Source: Pseudomonas sp. (GTDB lineage: Bacteria > Pseudomonadota > Gammaproteobacteria > Pseudomonadales > Pseudomonadaceae). From it: 5,239 bases of DNA. The notes below the pieces were generated by a model that saw only the letters and a program-made list of their open reading frames with translations, was not told where the DNA came from and did not search any database. A program made the position numbers and the translations under genes. Location of the stretch: NCBI GenBank assembly GCA_029240955.1, contig JARDZH010000205.1, positions 1 to 5,239 on the forward strand. Reading direction: 5' to 3'. Positions 1 to 5,239 of this stretch are shown piece after piece; the first letter of the stretch is position 1; every line of letters starts with the position of its first letter.

Positions 1-50
1 CCGATGGTAGTGTGGGGTTTCCCCATGTGAGAGTAGGTCATCGTCAAGAT
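1..50 (+). rRNA. rrf: 5S ribosomal RNA, 3' end (partial)
   Basis: This is the last part of a 5S rRNA gene; its 5' portion lies outside the window. The sequence contains the conserved 3' segment of gammaproteobacterial 5S rRNA: the GATGGTAGTGTGGGG...CCCCATGTGAGAGTAGG hairpin arm, followed by TCATCGTCAAG, which closes helix I with the missing 5' end. The wording matches Pseudomonas 5S as I remember it. The exact 3' end is uncertain by a few bases (about 48-52). An intrinsic terminator follows immediately, so this is the end of an rRNA operon. The strand is clear because the terminator U-tract also lies on the plus strand. Confidence 0.93.
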
Positions 51-58
51 TCATTCCG

Positions 59-98
59 AAACCCCTGTCTGCTCACGCAGACAGGGGTTTTGTCTTTT
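59..98 (+). terminator. Rho-independent terminator of the rRNA operon
   Basis: A perfect 14-bp inverted repeat (59-72 with 77-90) has a TCAC loop. It is GC-rich in the middle and AT at the base, and is followed by TTTTGTCTTTT. It sits about 10 bases after the 5S rRNA and is a textbook intrinsic terminator for plus-strand transcription. Read on the minus strand, the stem is followed only by CGGAATG, so it would be a weaker stop for transcripts arriving from the convergent receptor gene. Confidence 0.92.
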
Positions 99-183
99 CA
101 GGGTGTCTGAAAAGCTTGCACCGCTGCTTACTGCCTAATCCAAACAACCCATTCAATTGCAGAGCCTAAGCAGCCTGATACAT
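91..183. other. Convergent intergenic region between the rRNA terminator and the receptor gene
   Basis: This spacer separates the plus-strand rRNA operon from the minus-strand receptor gene. It contains a perfect 8-bp hairpin, CTTTTCAG/CTGAAAAG (94-101 with 107-114, 5-base loop), overlapping the tail of the rRNA terminator. It also has a wider inverted repeat, GCTGCTTA/TAAGCAGC (123-130 with 167-174, 36-base loop). Neither is followed by a U-tract on the minus strand, so no clear terminator for the receptor gene is visible. I see no open reading frame with coding character. Confidence 0.45.
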
Positions 184-2713
184 TCAGAACTCGTAGCTTA
201 GCGTTGCGCTTACATTTCGCTCTTCACCGAGATAGCAGAAGCTCAAGCTTGCACAGGAAGCCACGTAGGATTCGTTAGTCAGGTTGTTCGCATTGACCCG
301 CACGTCCACGCCTTTAAGCCCTACCTTGCTAAGGTCATAACCCACCGAAGCGTCGAACAAGGTATAGGACGGCACCTTCATGGTGTTCTCGGCGTCCGCC
401 CAGCTATACCCGACATAGCGCACCCCCCCCCAGCCGCAGGCCATCGAAAGTCCCGCTGTTGAACGCATAGTCGCCCCATAAGGAAGCCATGTGCTTGGGA
501 GCTTGAGTAGGCGAGTTGCCTTTGTTCTCGATGACATTGCCAGCCGTGCTCAGGGTGCTGACCATAGACTTCGAATACTCGATGTCGGTCAGGGTGTAAC
601 TGCCCAACAGCTTGAAGTTCTCGGTCAGCTGCATATGCGCTTCCAGCTCAAGCCCTTGTGAGCGGACTGCGCCGATCGGCCGATAGAAGTTCTCCTGCGG
701 GAGCTTCGACGCCAGATTTTCTTGCTCGATGTGAAACACCGACGCCGTGAACAGGTCGTCCGTGCCAGGAGGCTGATATTTGATGCCTGCTTCCCACTGA
801 GTACCGTCGGTAGGGGCAAGCGGGTTGCCCGCGCTGTCGGAATAAGAATTCGGATTAAAGGATTCCGAATAGCTCAGGTACGGAGCAATGCCGTTATCGA
901 ACAAGTACAGGACGCCAGCCCGGCCGGTAGTCTTGCTGCGTTTGTCACTGATTTCAGTGCCGGCAGGGCGACCCGATTCTGCCAGGCGATTCTCATCGGA
1001 GGTTTCCACCCAGTCGTGACGCAGGCCAAGGGAGAATCGCCATTTGTCCCACTCGATAAGGTCCTGGGCATATACGCCGGTCTGCTCAAGCCGCCTCAAG
1101 TAGCTTGTAGGGTCGTAATAGCTGATCTCCGAATTGCCATAAACCGGGTCAAAGCCGTTGAGAGATGCCACCGAGCCGCTTGACCAGTCCACGACGGTCT
1201 TGCGTCGCTGGTAGTCCGCTCCGAACAGCATCGTGTGCTTGGCTGACCCGGTGAAAAATTCGGCCTGCAGAATGTTGTCGACGATAAACGCGTGAAGGCG
1301 CTCATCACCGCCGGAGTAATAACGGTTGAGCTCATTACTGGTCGGAGTCGTCCAGCCGTATGCGTACACCTGATCAAGCTCGACCTTCGAATCCAGATAG
1401 CGGAAGTTCTGTCGGGCAGTGAATACGTCGTTGAAGCGGTGCTCGAACTGATAGCCGAAAGACTGCTGATCGCGACTGTATCCGTCGACCCCTGGTTCGC
1501 CATCAAAGAAATGCTCGGATATGCGCCGCCCGTTGTGCTGATGCAGTGCGCCATCAGCTGGCACTCCGCCGTGATAGCCGCCTTCAGGATCATGTTGCAA
1601 ATAGGCTTGAAGCGTCAGCGACGTATCTTCAGAGAAATCGATGCTAATGGTAGGCGCCAGCGCATAGCGTTTTTCTTCCACGTGATCGAACTGAGTGTCC
1701 GACTTATCGACCAATCCGGTCAGGCGATAGGCAATGCGCTTGTCATCATCCACCGGCCCACTGAAGTCGAAGCCCATGCCGCGCTGGCCCTGAGTGCCTA
1801 CCGTCGCCTGAATCTGGTGATAAGCCTCGTACAGTGGCTTCTTGCTGGTCAGCGCAACCAGCCCGCCAGGCGAGCTGCGCCCGTACAGTACGGAAGACGG
1901 CCCTTTGAGAATATCGATACGCTCAAGAAAATACGGGTCCACCTGCATTGTGCTGTAGGTGCCGCTGTCGCCCATGGATTTGAGGCCATCGAGATAGATG
2001 TTATCCACCGATCCATCGTTGAAGCCGCGCATTGCCACGTAGTCGTAGCGGTGCGTTGCGCCGTACGGATTGGTGAGTACGCCCGGCGTATAGCGCATCG
2101 CCTGGGAAACGGTCTGTGAGCCTTGATCGTCCATCTGCTGGCGAGTAACGACAGACACCGATTGAGACGTTTCCAGCAGCGCAGTACTTGTCTTGGTAGC
2201 GACCTGACTGTGAGTCGCGTTGTATCCGTCGGTGCTCCCCAACGCGTTACCCAAAGCGAAACCACGGATGTCTGTTGTAGGCAGCGCCAGGGCTTCGTCC
2301 TGAACGGGACGCAAGACAAAGCTGCCGCCACCTGCAGACACCGCCTGCAAACCGCTGCCGCCCAGCAGGATTGCCAGAGCCTGTTCTGCGGTGTAGCTGC
2401 CCTGTAAACCTGGCGAGCGTATACCCGCCGTCTGCTCTGGCGTTGCGGAAAGCGTGATTCCGGCTTGCCGGGCGAACTGATTCAATACGTCACCCAGCGG
2501 GGCGGCGGCGATGGAAAAGGTGTGCGTTGCACTGACCGTCGATGCGCCCTCCAGCGCTTGCACATGGGTCGGTAAGGCTAGAGCGCCCAAAGCGGCAGAC
2601 ATCAGCGCGATTCGCACCGCTGTACTGAGCGCCGTTTGTCGGGCGGGACCAAAAGTCGGGAGTACATCGTCATTGCCAAGAGACGTGTGGAGCGCAGGCA
2701 GGTGCCGGATCAT
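184..2713 (-). pseudogene. TonB-dependent ferri-siderophore receptor/transducer with STN domain, frameshifted
   Basis: This outer-membrane receptor imports a ferri-siderophore using TonB energy and signals to the adjacent FecR. The chosen start is ATG at 2711-2713, with a GGAAAG ribosome site 4 bases upstream; in-frame codons further up are non-coding-like. The order is signal peptide (residues 1 to about 53, hydrophobic 33-49, cleavage after VQA), STN signalling domain (about 64-135), plug (about 178-290, with ERIDILKGPSSVLYGRSSPGG at 264-284), then the beta-barrel. The C-terminal part has YVASC...FCYLGEERNV and the terminal Phe needed for barrel assembly, resembling FhuA/FiuA/FoxA hydroxamate receptors. 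Gene order sigma-FecR-receptor matches fiuIRA and foxIRA of P. aeruginosa. The frame breaks at a nine-base G run (423-431). The readable frame stops at 404-406 after 769 aa, and the last 79 residues plus stop continue in another frame (184-423). An intact gene would give about 842-843 aa. The siderophore specificity is not determinable here. Confidence 0.88.
423..431. repeat. Homopolymer tract (C9 on +, G9 in coding sense) at the receptor frameshift
   Basis: Nine C on the plus strand, read as nine G in the receptor gene. Upstream coding ends in LRLGG(G), and the other frame resumes with VRYVGYSW, so this tract is where the two halves join. Eight G would restore LGGVRYVG and eleven G would restore LGGGVRYVG. 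Both give an open frame to the natural stop at 184-186. In related receptors, as I recall them, three residues usually separate the L and V here, which slightly favours eleven. Confidence 0.9.
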
Positions 2714-2802
2714 TGGGCTTTCCGTTAAGGTCGGTGAAGAGAAATACAGGTGATGCTCTCTAAGCCGGACAGTCGGGCAAAACCCGCCAAAAAAACTGCT
2801 GA
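2714..2802 (-). other. fecR-receptor intergenic spacer (89 bp)
   Basis: In this class of locus the receptor often has its own promoter, driven by the cognate ECF sigma factor. On the minus strand the spacer has a seven-T run, then GGCGGGTTTTGCCCG (a small CGGG/CCCG hairpin), then a TGTCCGG stretch. I see no convincing match to a known iron-starvation sigma promoter, and the hairpin follows the T-run instead of preceding it, so it is not an intrinsic terminator. Either read-through from fecR or a promoter specific to this sigma is possible. Confidence 0.35.
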
Positions 2803-3789
2803 TCAGACACGGCGCCCAAGCGTGACCCACCAAGGGGTGCGGTAAGTCAGCTGTACGGGCAGGGTTTGCGGCAGCACGCTGAGCAATTTGTCGGTGTCTT
2901 CAAGGCGGAACACACCGGACAGCCGCAGGTCTGCGACATCCTTTGCGCAGCCCAGATAACCTCGACGATAGCGCCCGACCTCCGCCAGAAAGTCTTGAAG
3001 CCGCATGTCCCGCGTTACGATCAGCCCCTCCGCCCAGGCCGTCGGATCCATATTCAATTCGCGCCGCAAGGCAGCATGAGAGGAAGTGACGACATAGGTT
3101 TCACCGGCAAGAACACTGATCGGCAAGGCGGCCGGAGATCTGATCAATAACTGCCCTTCACTGACGCTGACTCGCGTTTGCTGCTCATCCTGACGTACGA
3201 CGAAGCGGCCACCCCAGGCCTCGAACAACCCATGTCGGCTCTGGACCAAGACGGGTCTGGAGGAATCTGCCGCAGGTGCAACGAGAATCTCGCCCCGCGT
3301 CAGTACGATCAAACGCTGTGAGGCCGTAAAGCGCTGGTCCACTGCGCTGTCGGTGTTCAGTTGTAGCCGAGTGCCGTCCTGCAGTCGGAACTGCTGACGC
3401 TGACCTACGTTGGTCGCGAAATCAGCGCGCCATGCCTGCCAAGTTGCGGTGTCGCGGGCCATCCAGCCGGCGGCGCCGAGCACCGCCACTCCCGACAGCA
3501 GCTTTAGAGCTTGCCGGCGGTTCAACCGCTGCGAACCGTTTTCCAGTGCTTCGATGGCGGCGCGCGAGGGCGGTAGCGCCGCAAAGGTGTTATTCAACTC
3601 GCAGTGCAGCGTCTGGACGCGCTGCCAGGCACACTCATGTTCGGCATGCTGACTGCGCCAATGCACGCACTGGTCGTAGAGGCTTGGGTGCACACCTTGC
3701 TCACGCAGGCGCAGCGACCATCGAATCGCTTCCTTGACCACTTGTGGCGACGGTTGTGAATGATGCGCCGAACCGGATGCAGGGTTCAC
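2803..3789 (-). CDS. FecR-family anti-sigma factor / periplasmic signal relay protein
   Basis: A 328-aa inner-membrane regulator that holds or activates the cognate ECF sigma factor according to receptor occupancy. The start chosen is GTG at 3787-3789, overlapping the sigma-gene stop as GTGA, giving VNPASGSAHHSQPSPQ; the long upstream extension in this frame only overlaps the sigma gene. The N-terminal cytosolic DUF4880-type domain (about 15-73) has the usual EAIRWSLRLRE and HxxAWQRVQ elements. A membrane segment (about 94-111) is preceded by NRRQALK (90-96), which resembles a twin-arginine export motif; E. coli FecR is reported to be Tat-translocated. The periplasmic FecR domain (about 121-215) contains LQDGTRLQLNTDS and an SVSEGQL element. 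The C-terminal STN-like part (about 235-328) should contact the receptor STN domain. It is complete, and the length is usual for the family. The overlap implies translational coupling to the sigma gene. Confidence 0.93.
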   Translation of the reverse strand: MNPASGSAHHSQPSPQVVKEAIRWSLRLREQGVHPSLYDQCVHWRSQHAEHECAWQRVQTLHCELNNTFAALPPSRAAIEALENGSQRLNRRQALKLLSGVAVLGAAGWMARDTATWQAWRADFATNVGQRQQFRLQDGTRLQLNTDSAVDQRFTASQRLIVLTRGEILVAPAADSSRPVLVQSRHGLFEAWGGRFVVRQDEQQTRVSVSEGQLLIRSPAALPISVLAGETYVVTSSHAALRRELNMDPTAWAEGLIVTRDMRLQDFLAEVGRYRRGYLGCAKDVADLRLSGVFRLEDTDKLLSVLPQTLPVQLTYRTPWWVTLGRRV

Positions 3790-4286
3790 GCTCCGTACCG
3801 CAACAGGTAACAGTGATAGAGCGCGTCTTCCACATAACGCTCGACCGAGCGCAAAGATACGCCCATCTGTGCCGCGACCTGTTTGTAAGACAGACCTTCG
3901 CACTGTGCGAGTAGAAAGGCCTGTCTGACCCGGGGCTTCAAGCCATCCAGCATTCGGGCGATGCTTTCCAGCAGCTCCAGCACCAGCTCGCGTGCTTCCG
4001 GCGAAGGCGTCTCGTGTGACGGCAAATGGGACAGCGCCTCAAGATACGCTCGCTCCAGCTCTTCCCGGCGCCAGTGATCGATCACCAAGCCTCTGGCAAC
4101 CGTACGCAAAAACGCACGTGGGGCTTTGAGCTCAAGCAACTCCCGCCGGTTGAGCAGGCGCATGAACGTATCCTGCGCCAGATCCGCTGCGTCGGCAGCG
4201 TTGCTGAGCCGGCTGCGCAGCCATGAATGAAGCCATGGGTGATGATCGGTGTAGAGCGTGTTCAGGGCCTGATGGGAAGAAGACAT
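3786..4286 (-). CDS. FecI-family ECF RNA polymerase sigma factor
   Basis: A 166-aa extracytoplasmic-function sigma factor of the iron-starvation class, expected to direct RNA polymerase to the promoter of the neighbouring receptor gene. The start is ATG at 4284-4286 (MSSSHQALNTLYTDHH). An in-frame TTG nine codons earlier would lie inside the Fur-like site and is unlikely. Sigma region 2 spans about 9-75, with DAADLAQDTFMRLL (32-45) and FLRTVARGLVIDHWRRE (59-75). Region 4 spans about 108-160, with a helix-turn-helix in LSYKQVAAQMGVSLRSVERYV (132-152). The ribosome site is poor (GGACGG, with GGA about 12 bases before the ATG). It is first in a minus-strand unit with the FecR gene, which it overlaps by four bases, and is followed by the receptor gene. 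Likely Fur-repressed from the site at 4310-4328. FiuI and FoxI are candidate orthologues; I cannot choose between them. Confidence 0.94.
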   Translation of the reverse strand: MSSSHQALNTLYTDHHPWLHSWLRSRLSNAADAADLAQDTFMRLLNRRELLELKAPRAFLRTVARGLVIDHWRREELERAYLEALSHLPSHETPSPEARELVLELLESIARMLDGLKPRVRQAFLLAQCEGLSYKQVAAQMGVSLRSVERYVEDALYHCYLLRYGA

Positions 4287-4309
4287 GAAGGCGCGCCGTC
4301 CAGTGCTAC

Positions 4310-4328
4310 GCAAATGATAATAAATCGC
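4310..4328 (-). promoter_or_regulatory. Fur-box-like operator upstream of the sigma factor gene
   Basis: GCAAATGATAATAAATCGC on the plus strand matches the 19-bp Fur consensus GATAATGATAATCATTATC at 13 of 19 positions, including a perfect central GATAAT hexamer; the third hexamer is weak. It sits just downstream of the predicted -10 and over the predicted start of transcription, about 24 bases upstream of the sigma-factor ATG. Iron-loaded Fur bound here would block transcription, as is known for other fecI-type genes. Confidence 0.68.
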
Positions 4329-4357
4329 ATTGTGATTAGGCGCTTTGCAATTTGCAA
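4329..4357 (-). promoter_or_regulatory. Predicted sigma70 promoter for the sigma factor-FecR genes
   Basis: On the minus strand a -35 TTGCAA (4352-4357; 4 of 6 to TTGACA) and a -10 CACAAT (4329-4334; 4 of 6 to TATAAT) are separated by exactly 17 bases. Transcription would start near 4322, inside the Fur-like site, leaving a leader of about 36 bases. The -35 lies in a tandem TTTGCAA repeat (4344-4357). The match is moderate; its spacing and position relative to the Fur-like site are the main support. Confidence 0.5.
4344..4357. repeat. Tandem 7-mer TTTGCAA x2 over the -35 region
   Basis: Two exact copies of TTTGCAA lie back to back, each containing the palindrome TTGCAA. They cover the predicted -35 hexamer and end 16 bases before the base of the terminator-like hairpin at 4373. 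It could be an additional regulator site or simple chance in a short AT-rich stretch. Confidence 0.6.
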
Positions 4358-4372
4358 CTGCTCACATCACGA

Positions 4373-4403
4373 AACCCGCTCAGGCGAACGCACTGAGCGG
4401 GTT
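4373..4403 (-). terminator. Terminator-like hairpin at the end of the mgo/pvf-like operon
   Basis: A perfect 11-bp inverted repeat (AACCCGCTCAG at 4373-4383 with CTGAGCGGGTT at 4393-4403) has a 9-base loop and lies 17 bases beyond the stop codon of the SRPBCC gene. On the minus strand it is followed by TCGTGATG, so the U-tract is only the two Ts of the stem plus one more. The hairpin is strong but the U-tract is weak, so some read-through into the sigma factor gene is possible. Confidence 0.66.
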
Positions 4404-4420
4404 GATCACTTCGCTAAAAT

Positions 4421-4900
4421 TCAGACAAACAGAGCCCGCACATTTGCCATGGCGCTGTCAGCGAAGCCCTGCAAAAACGTTTCAAATTCCGACAGTGGAT
4501 CAACACTGTCCTGAGGCCGGTCTGCAACGATCGTCCAGGTGGAGATGCACTTATTATCGCCAACAGGCTCGACCGCCATGGCCGCCCAGAGATTGCCCAC
4601 CGGCAAACTGGTGTAAACCAGTGACCAGGTCATATACAACGCATTGTCATCCCGGCTGTTCAACTGCTCGATAGCGACATTGCCGTCCTTGAACAGCTTG
4701 TTGCGCACCGAGCCCGGGCCGATACCCGTCACCTCGATACTTTCCAGCGCCGGAATGAATGTCTGGAAACCGCCGAAATTACCGACAACGGCCCACACGC
4801 TGTGCGCATCCGCAGGAACGTCAACGGCTGAAACCACACGGCATTGCTGAGGGTTGATGATCCGGGTGTCGGGTTTGAGGTTGCTGTGATGGGTGTTCAT
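4421..4900 (-). CDS. mgoD: SRPBCC / polyketide cyclase-like protein (MgoD/PvfD-like)
   Basis: A 159-aa protein of the START/Bet v 1-like (SRPBCC, Polyketide_cyc2) fold, which forms a hydrophobic ligand pocket. Visible family features are CRVVSAVDVPADAHSVWAVV (20-39), the NFGGFQTFIPALESIEVTGIGPGSVR stretch (41-66) typical of these proteins, a YMTWSLVY strand (89-96), and the late ISTWTIVADRP strand (119-129). There is no signal peptide, so it is cytosolic. The ATG at 4898-4900 has a perfect AAGGAG site at 4907-4912 with a 6-base spacer. It begins 32 bases after the thioester-reductase-like gene on the same strand, so the two are co-transcribed. An NRPS ending in a reductase domain followed by a polyketide-cyclase-like last gene is the order of mgoA-mgoD (pvfC-pvfD), so I name it from context and fold. 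Its biochemical step is not established from the sequence. A generic SRPBCC protein of another pathway remains possible. Confidence 0.75.
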   Translation of the reverse strand: MNTHHSNLKPDTRIINPQQCRVVSAVDVPADAHSVWAVVGNFGGFQTFIPALESIEVTGIGPGSVRNKLFKDGNVAIEQLNSRDDNALYMTWSLVYTSLPVGNLWAAMAVEPVGDNKCISTWTIVADRPQDSVDPLSEFETFLQGFADSAMANVRALFV

Positions 4901-4906
4901 GTTCTT

Positions 4907-4912
4907 CTCCTT
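4907..4912 (-). promoter_or_regulatory. Shine-Dalgarno site of the SRPBCC gene
   Basis: AAGGAG on the minus strand, six bases before ATG 4898-4900. It is a consensus site, much better than the one before the sigma factor gene, and it fixes the start codon. Confidence 0.85.
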
Positions 4913-4932
4913 GGTGCAGGGTTATAACCGAC

Positions 4933-5239
4933 TCAGATGAAGTCGATTTCCTTCAGGTAAGCGCAGCCCTTTTCCAGCAGCGCCGGGGTTTTGCGCGGGT
5001 AATGCGCGCCCATTTGCCGTACCACGGCCCGGGCGTTCCGATGCTCGATCATCGAGATATCGCCGATGTCTTCTTCGAAGCCGTCGAGGTAAAAGCCCAG
5101 CACGCCGAACAGCGCGTTCTGACTGTCGACCCGGAGGAGTTCAGCCTGCCAGCGCGCCACCTCCGTCAGCTCGAACTGCCGTCCAGCGACATGGAAGGCC
5201 TCGACGTAATTTCGCCAGCTCAAGGGCTCGGGGTTATGA
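4933..5239 (-). CDS. mgoA: C-terminal end of an NRPS-type thioester reductase domain protein (MgoA/PvfC-like), partial
   Basis: Only the last 101 codons are in the window; the frame is open to the right edge, starting ...HNPEPLSWRNYVEAF. In-frame start-like codons inside the fragment are not the real start. The fragment looks like the end of the NAD(P)-dependent thioester-reductase (NAD_binding_4, Lys2/CAR-type extended SDR) family: an asparagine-proline-x-proline strand, then LSWRNYVEAFHVAG, then ELTEVARWQAELL, then the DSQNALFGVLGFYLDG segment (matching the usual NPLYPLLPF region), and a tail of the form YPRKTPALLEKGCAYLKEIDFI that parallels the ...LL..Y..Y....GFL ends of these domains. With the SRPBCC gene 32 bases downstream, the best candidate is the A-T-R NRPS MgoA/PvfC, which assembles the amino-acid-derived precursor of diazeniumdiolate signals. 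The adenylation and carrier domains cannot be checked here; a stand-alone SDR reductase is the alternative. Confidence 0.66.
   Translation of the reverse strand, partial: HNPEPLSWRNYVEAFHVAGRQFELTEVARWQAELLRVDSQNALFGVLGFYLDGFEEDIGDISMIEHRNARAVVRQMGAHYPRKTPALLEKGCAYLKEIDFI

Noticed and set aside
94..114. 8-bp hairpin CTTTTCAG/CTGAAAAG as a second terminator
   Set aside because: The stem is AT-rich and has no T-run after it on either strand. It is more likely incidental, or part of the rRNA terminator's trailing region.
1292..2119. Plus-strand open frame of 275 codons opposite the receptor gene
   Set aside because: It lies fully antisense to the well-supported receptor, its composition is not that of a known family, and it has no ribosome site. 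It is a shadow frame of GC-rich coding DNA.
2755..2795. GGCGGGTTTTGCCCG hairpin as an intrinsic terminator after FecR
   Set aside because: On the minus strand the T-run comes before the 4-5 bp hairpin, so the order is wrong for a terminator.
2714..2833. 40-residue N-terminal extension of the receptor frame, up to 2833
   Set aside because: The extension (ending ...TLTESP) precedes a proper signal peptide and would overlap the FecR gene. The ATG at 2711-2713 has a ribosome site and places the signal sequence at the N-terminus.
3790..3903. 38-residue upstream extension of the FecR frame
   Set aside because: It lies inside the sigma factor gene, is Arg-rich and off-frame in character, and the GTG at 3787-3789 matches the usual FecR N-terminus and gives a coupled overlap.
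4026..4674. Small plus-strand open frames over the sigma factor and SRPBCC genes
   Set aside because: They are antisense to convincing genes, lack ribosome sites and resemble no known protein.
1..5239. Mobile element, CRISPR array or phage remnant
   Set aside because: I found no terminal inverted repeats, target duplications, spaced repeats or phage-like genes. All genes fit chromosomal Pseudomonas functions.

Overview
This window comes from a Pseudomonas chromosome, probably of the P. syringae/P. fluorescens group. Two things point there. The first ~50 bases are the 3' end of a Pseudomonas-type 5S rRNA. The right end carries what I read as the tail of an mgo/pvf operon, a cluster typical of Pseudomonas. 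Base and codon use look uniform throughout, with no transposase, integrase, CRISPR array or tRNA.

Layout, left to right. (1) Plus strand: the end of a 5S rRNA gene (1-50) and a strong intrinsic terminator (59-90), so an rRNA operon ends here. (2) Minus strand, converging on it: a complete cell-surface-signalling iron-uptake locus read right to left, with a FecI-type ECF sigma factor (3786-4286), a FecR-type anti-sigma/signal relay protein (2803-3789, overlapping the sigma gene by GTGA), and a TonB-dependent ferri-siderophore transducer with an N-terminal STN signalling domain (184-2713). The sigma gene is preceded by a plausible sigma70 promoter and a Fur-box-like site. (3) Minus strand, upstream of that: the last ~101 codons of a large enzyme resembling the thioester-reductase end of an NRPS (4933 to beyond the edge), then a 159-aa SRPBCC/polyketide-cyclase protein (4421-4900) and a terminator-like hairpin. 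This pair best matches mgoA-mgoD (pvfC-pvfD), the end of the operon for diazeniumdiolate signals (leudiazen/mangotoxin regulation).

How it works together: low iron should relieve Fur repression of fecI-fecR. Ferri-siderophore binding to the receptor would signal through its STN domain to FecR in the periplasm, freeing the sigma factor to raise receptor expression. The receptor reading frame is broken, however. A run of nine G (coding strand) at 423-431 shifts the frame, so the protein ends after 769 aa and loses the last 79 residues of the barrel, although those residues are intact in another frame. This is the most striking feature of the window: a sequencing error, a recent inactivation, or a phase-variable switch. 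The second point of interest is the tight junction (about 60 bp) between the end of the mgo/pvf-like operon and the Fur-regulated fecI promoter.
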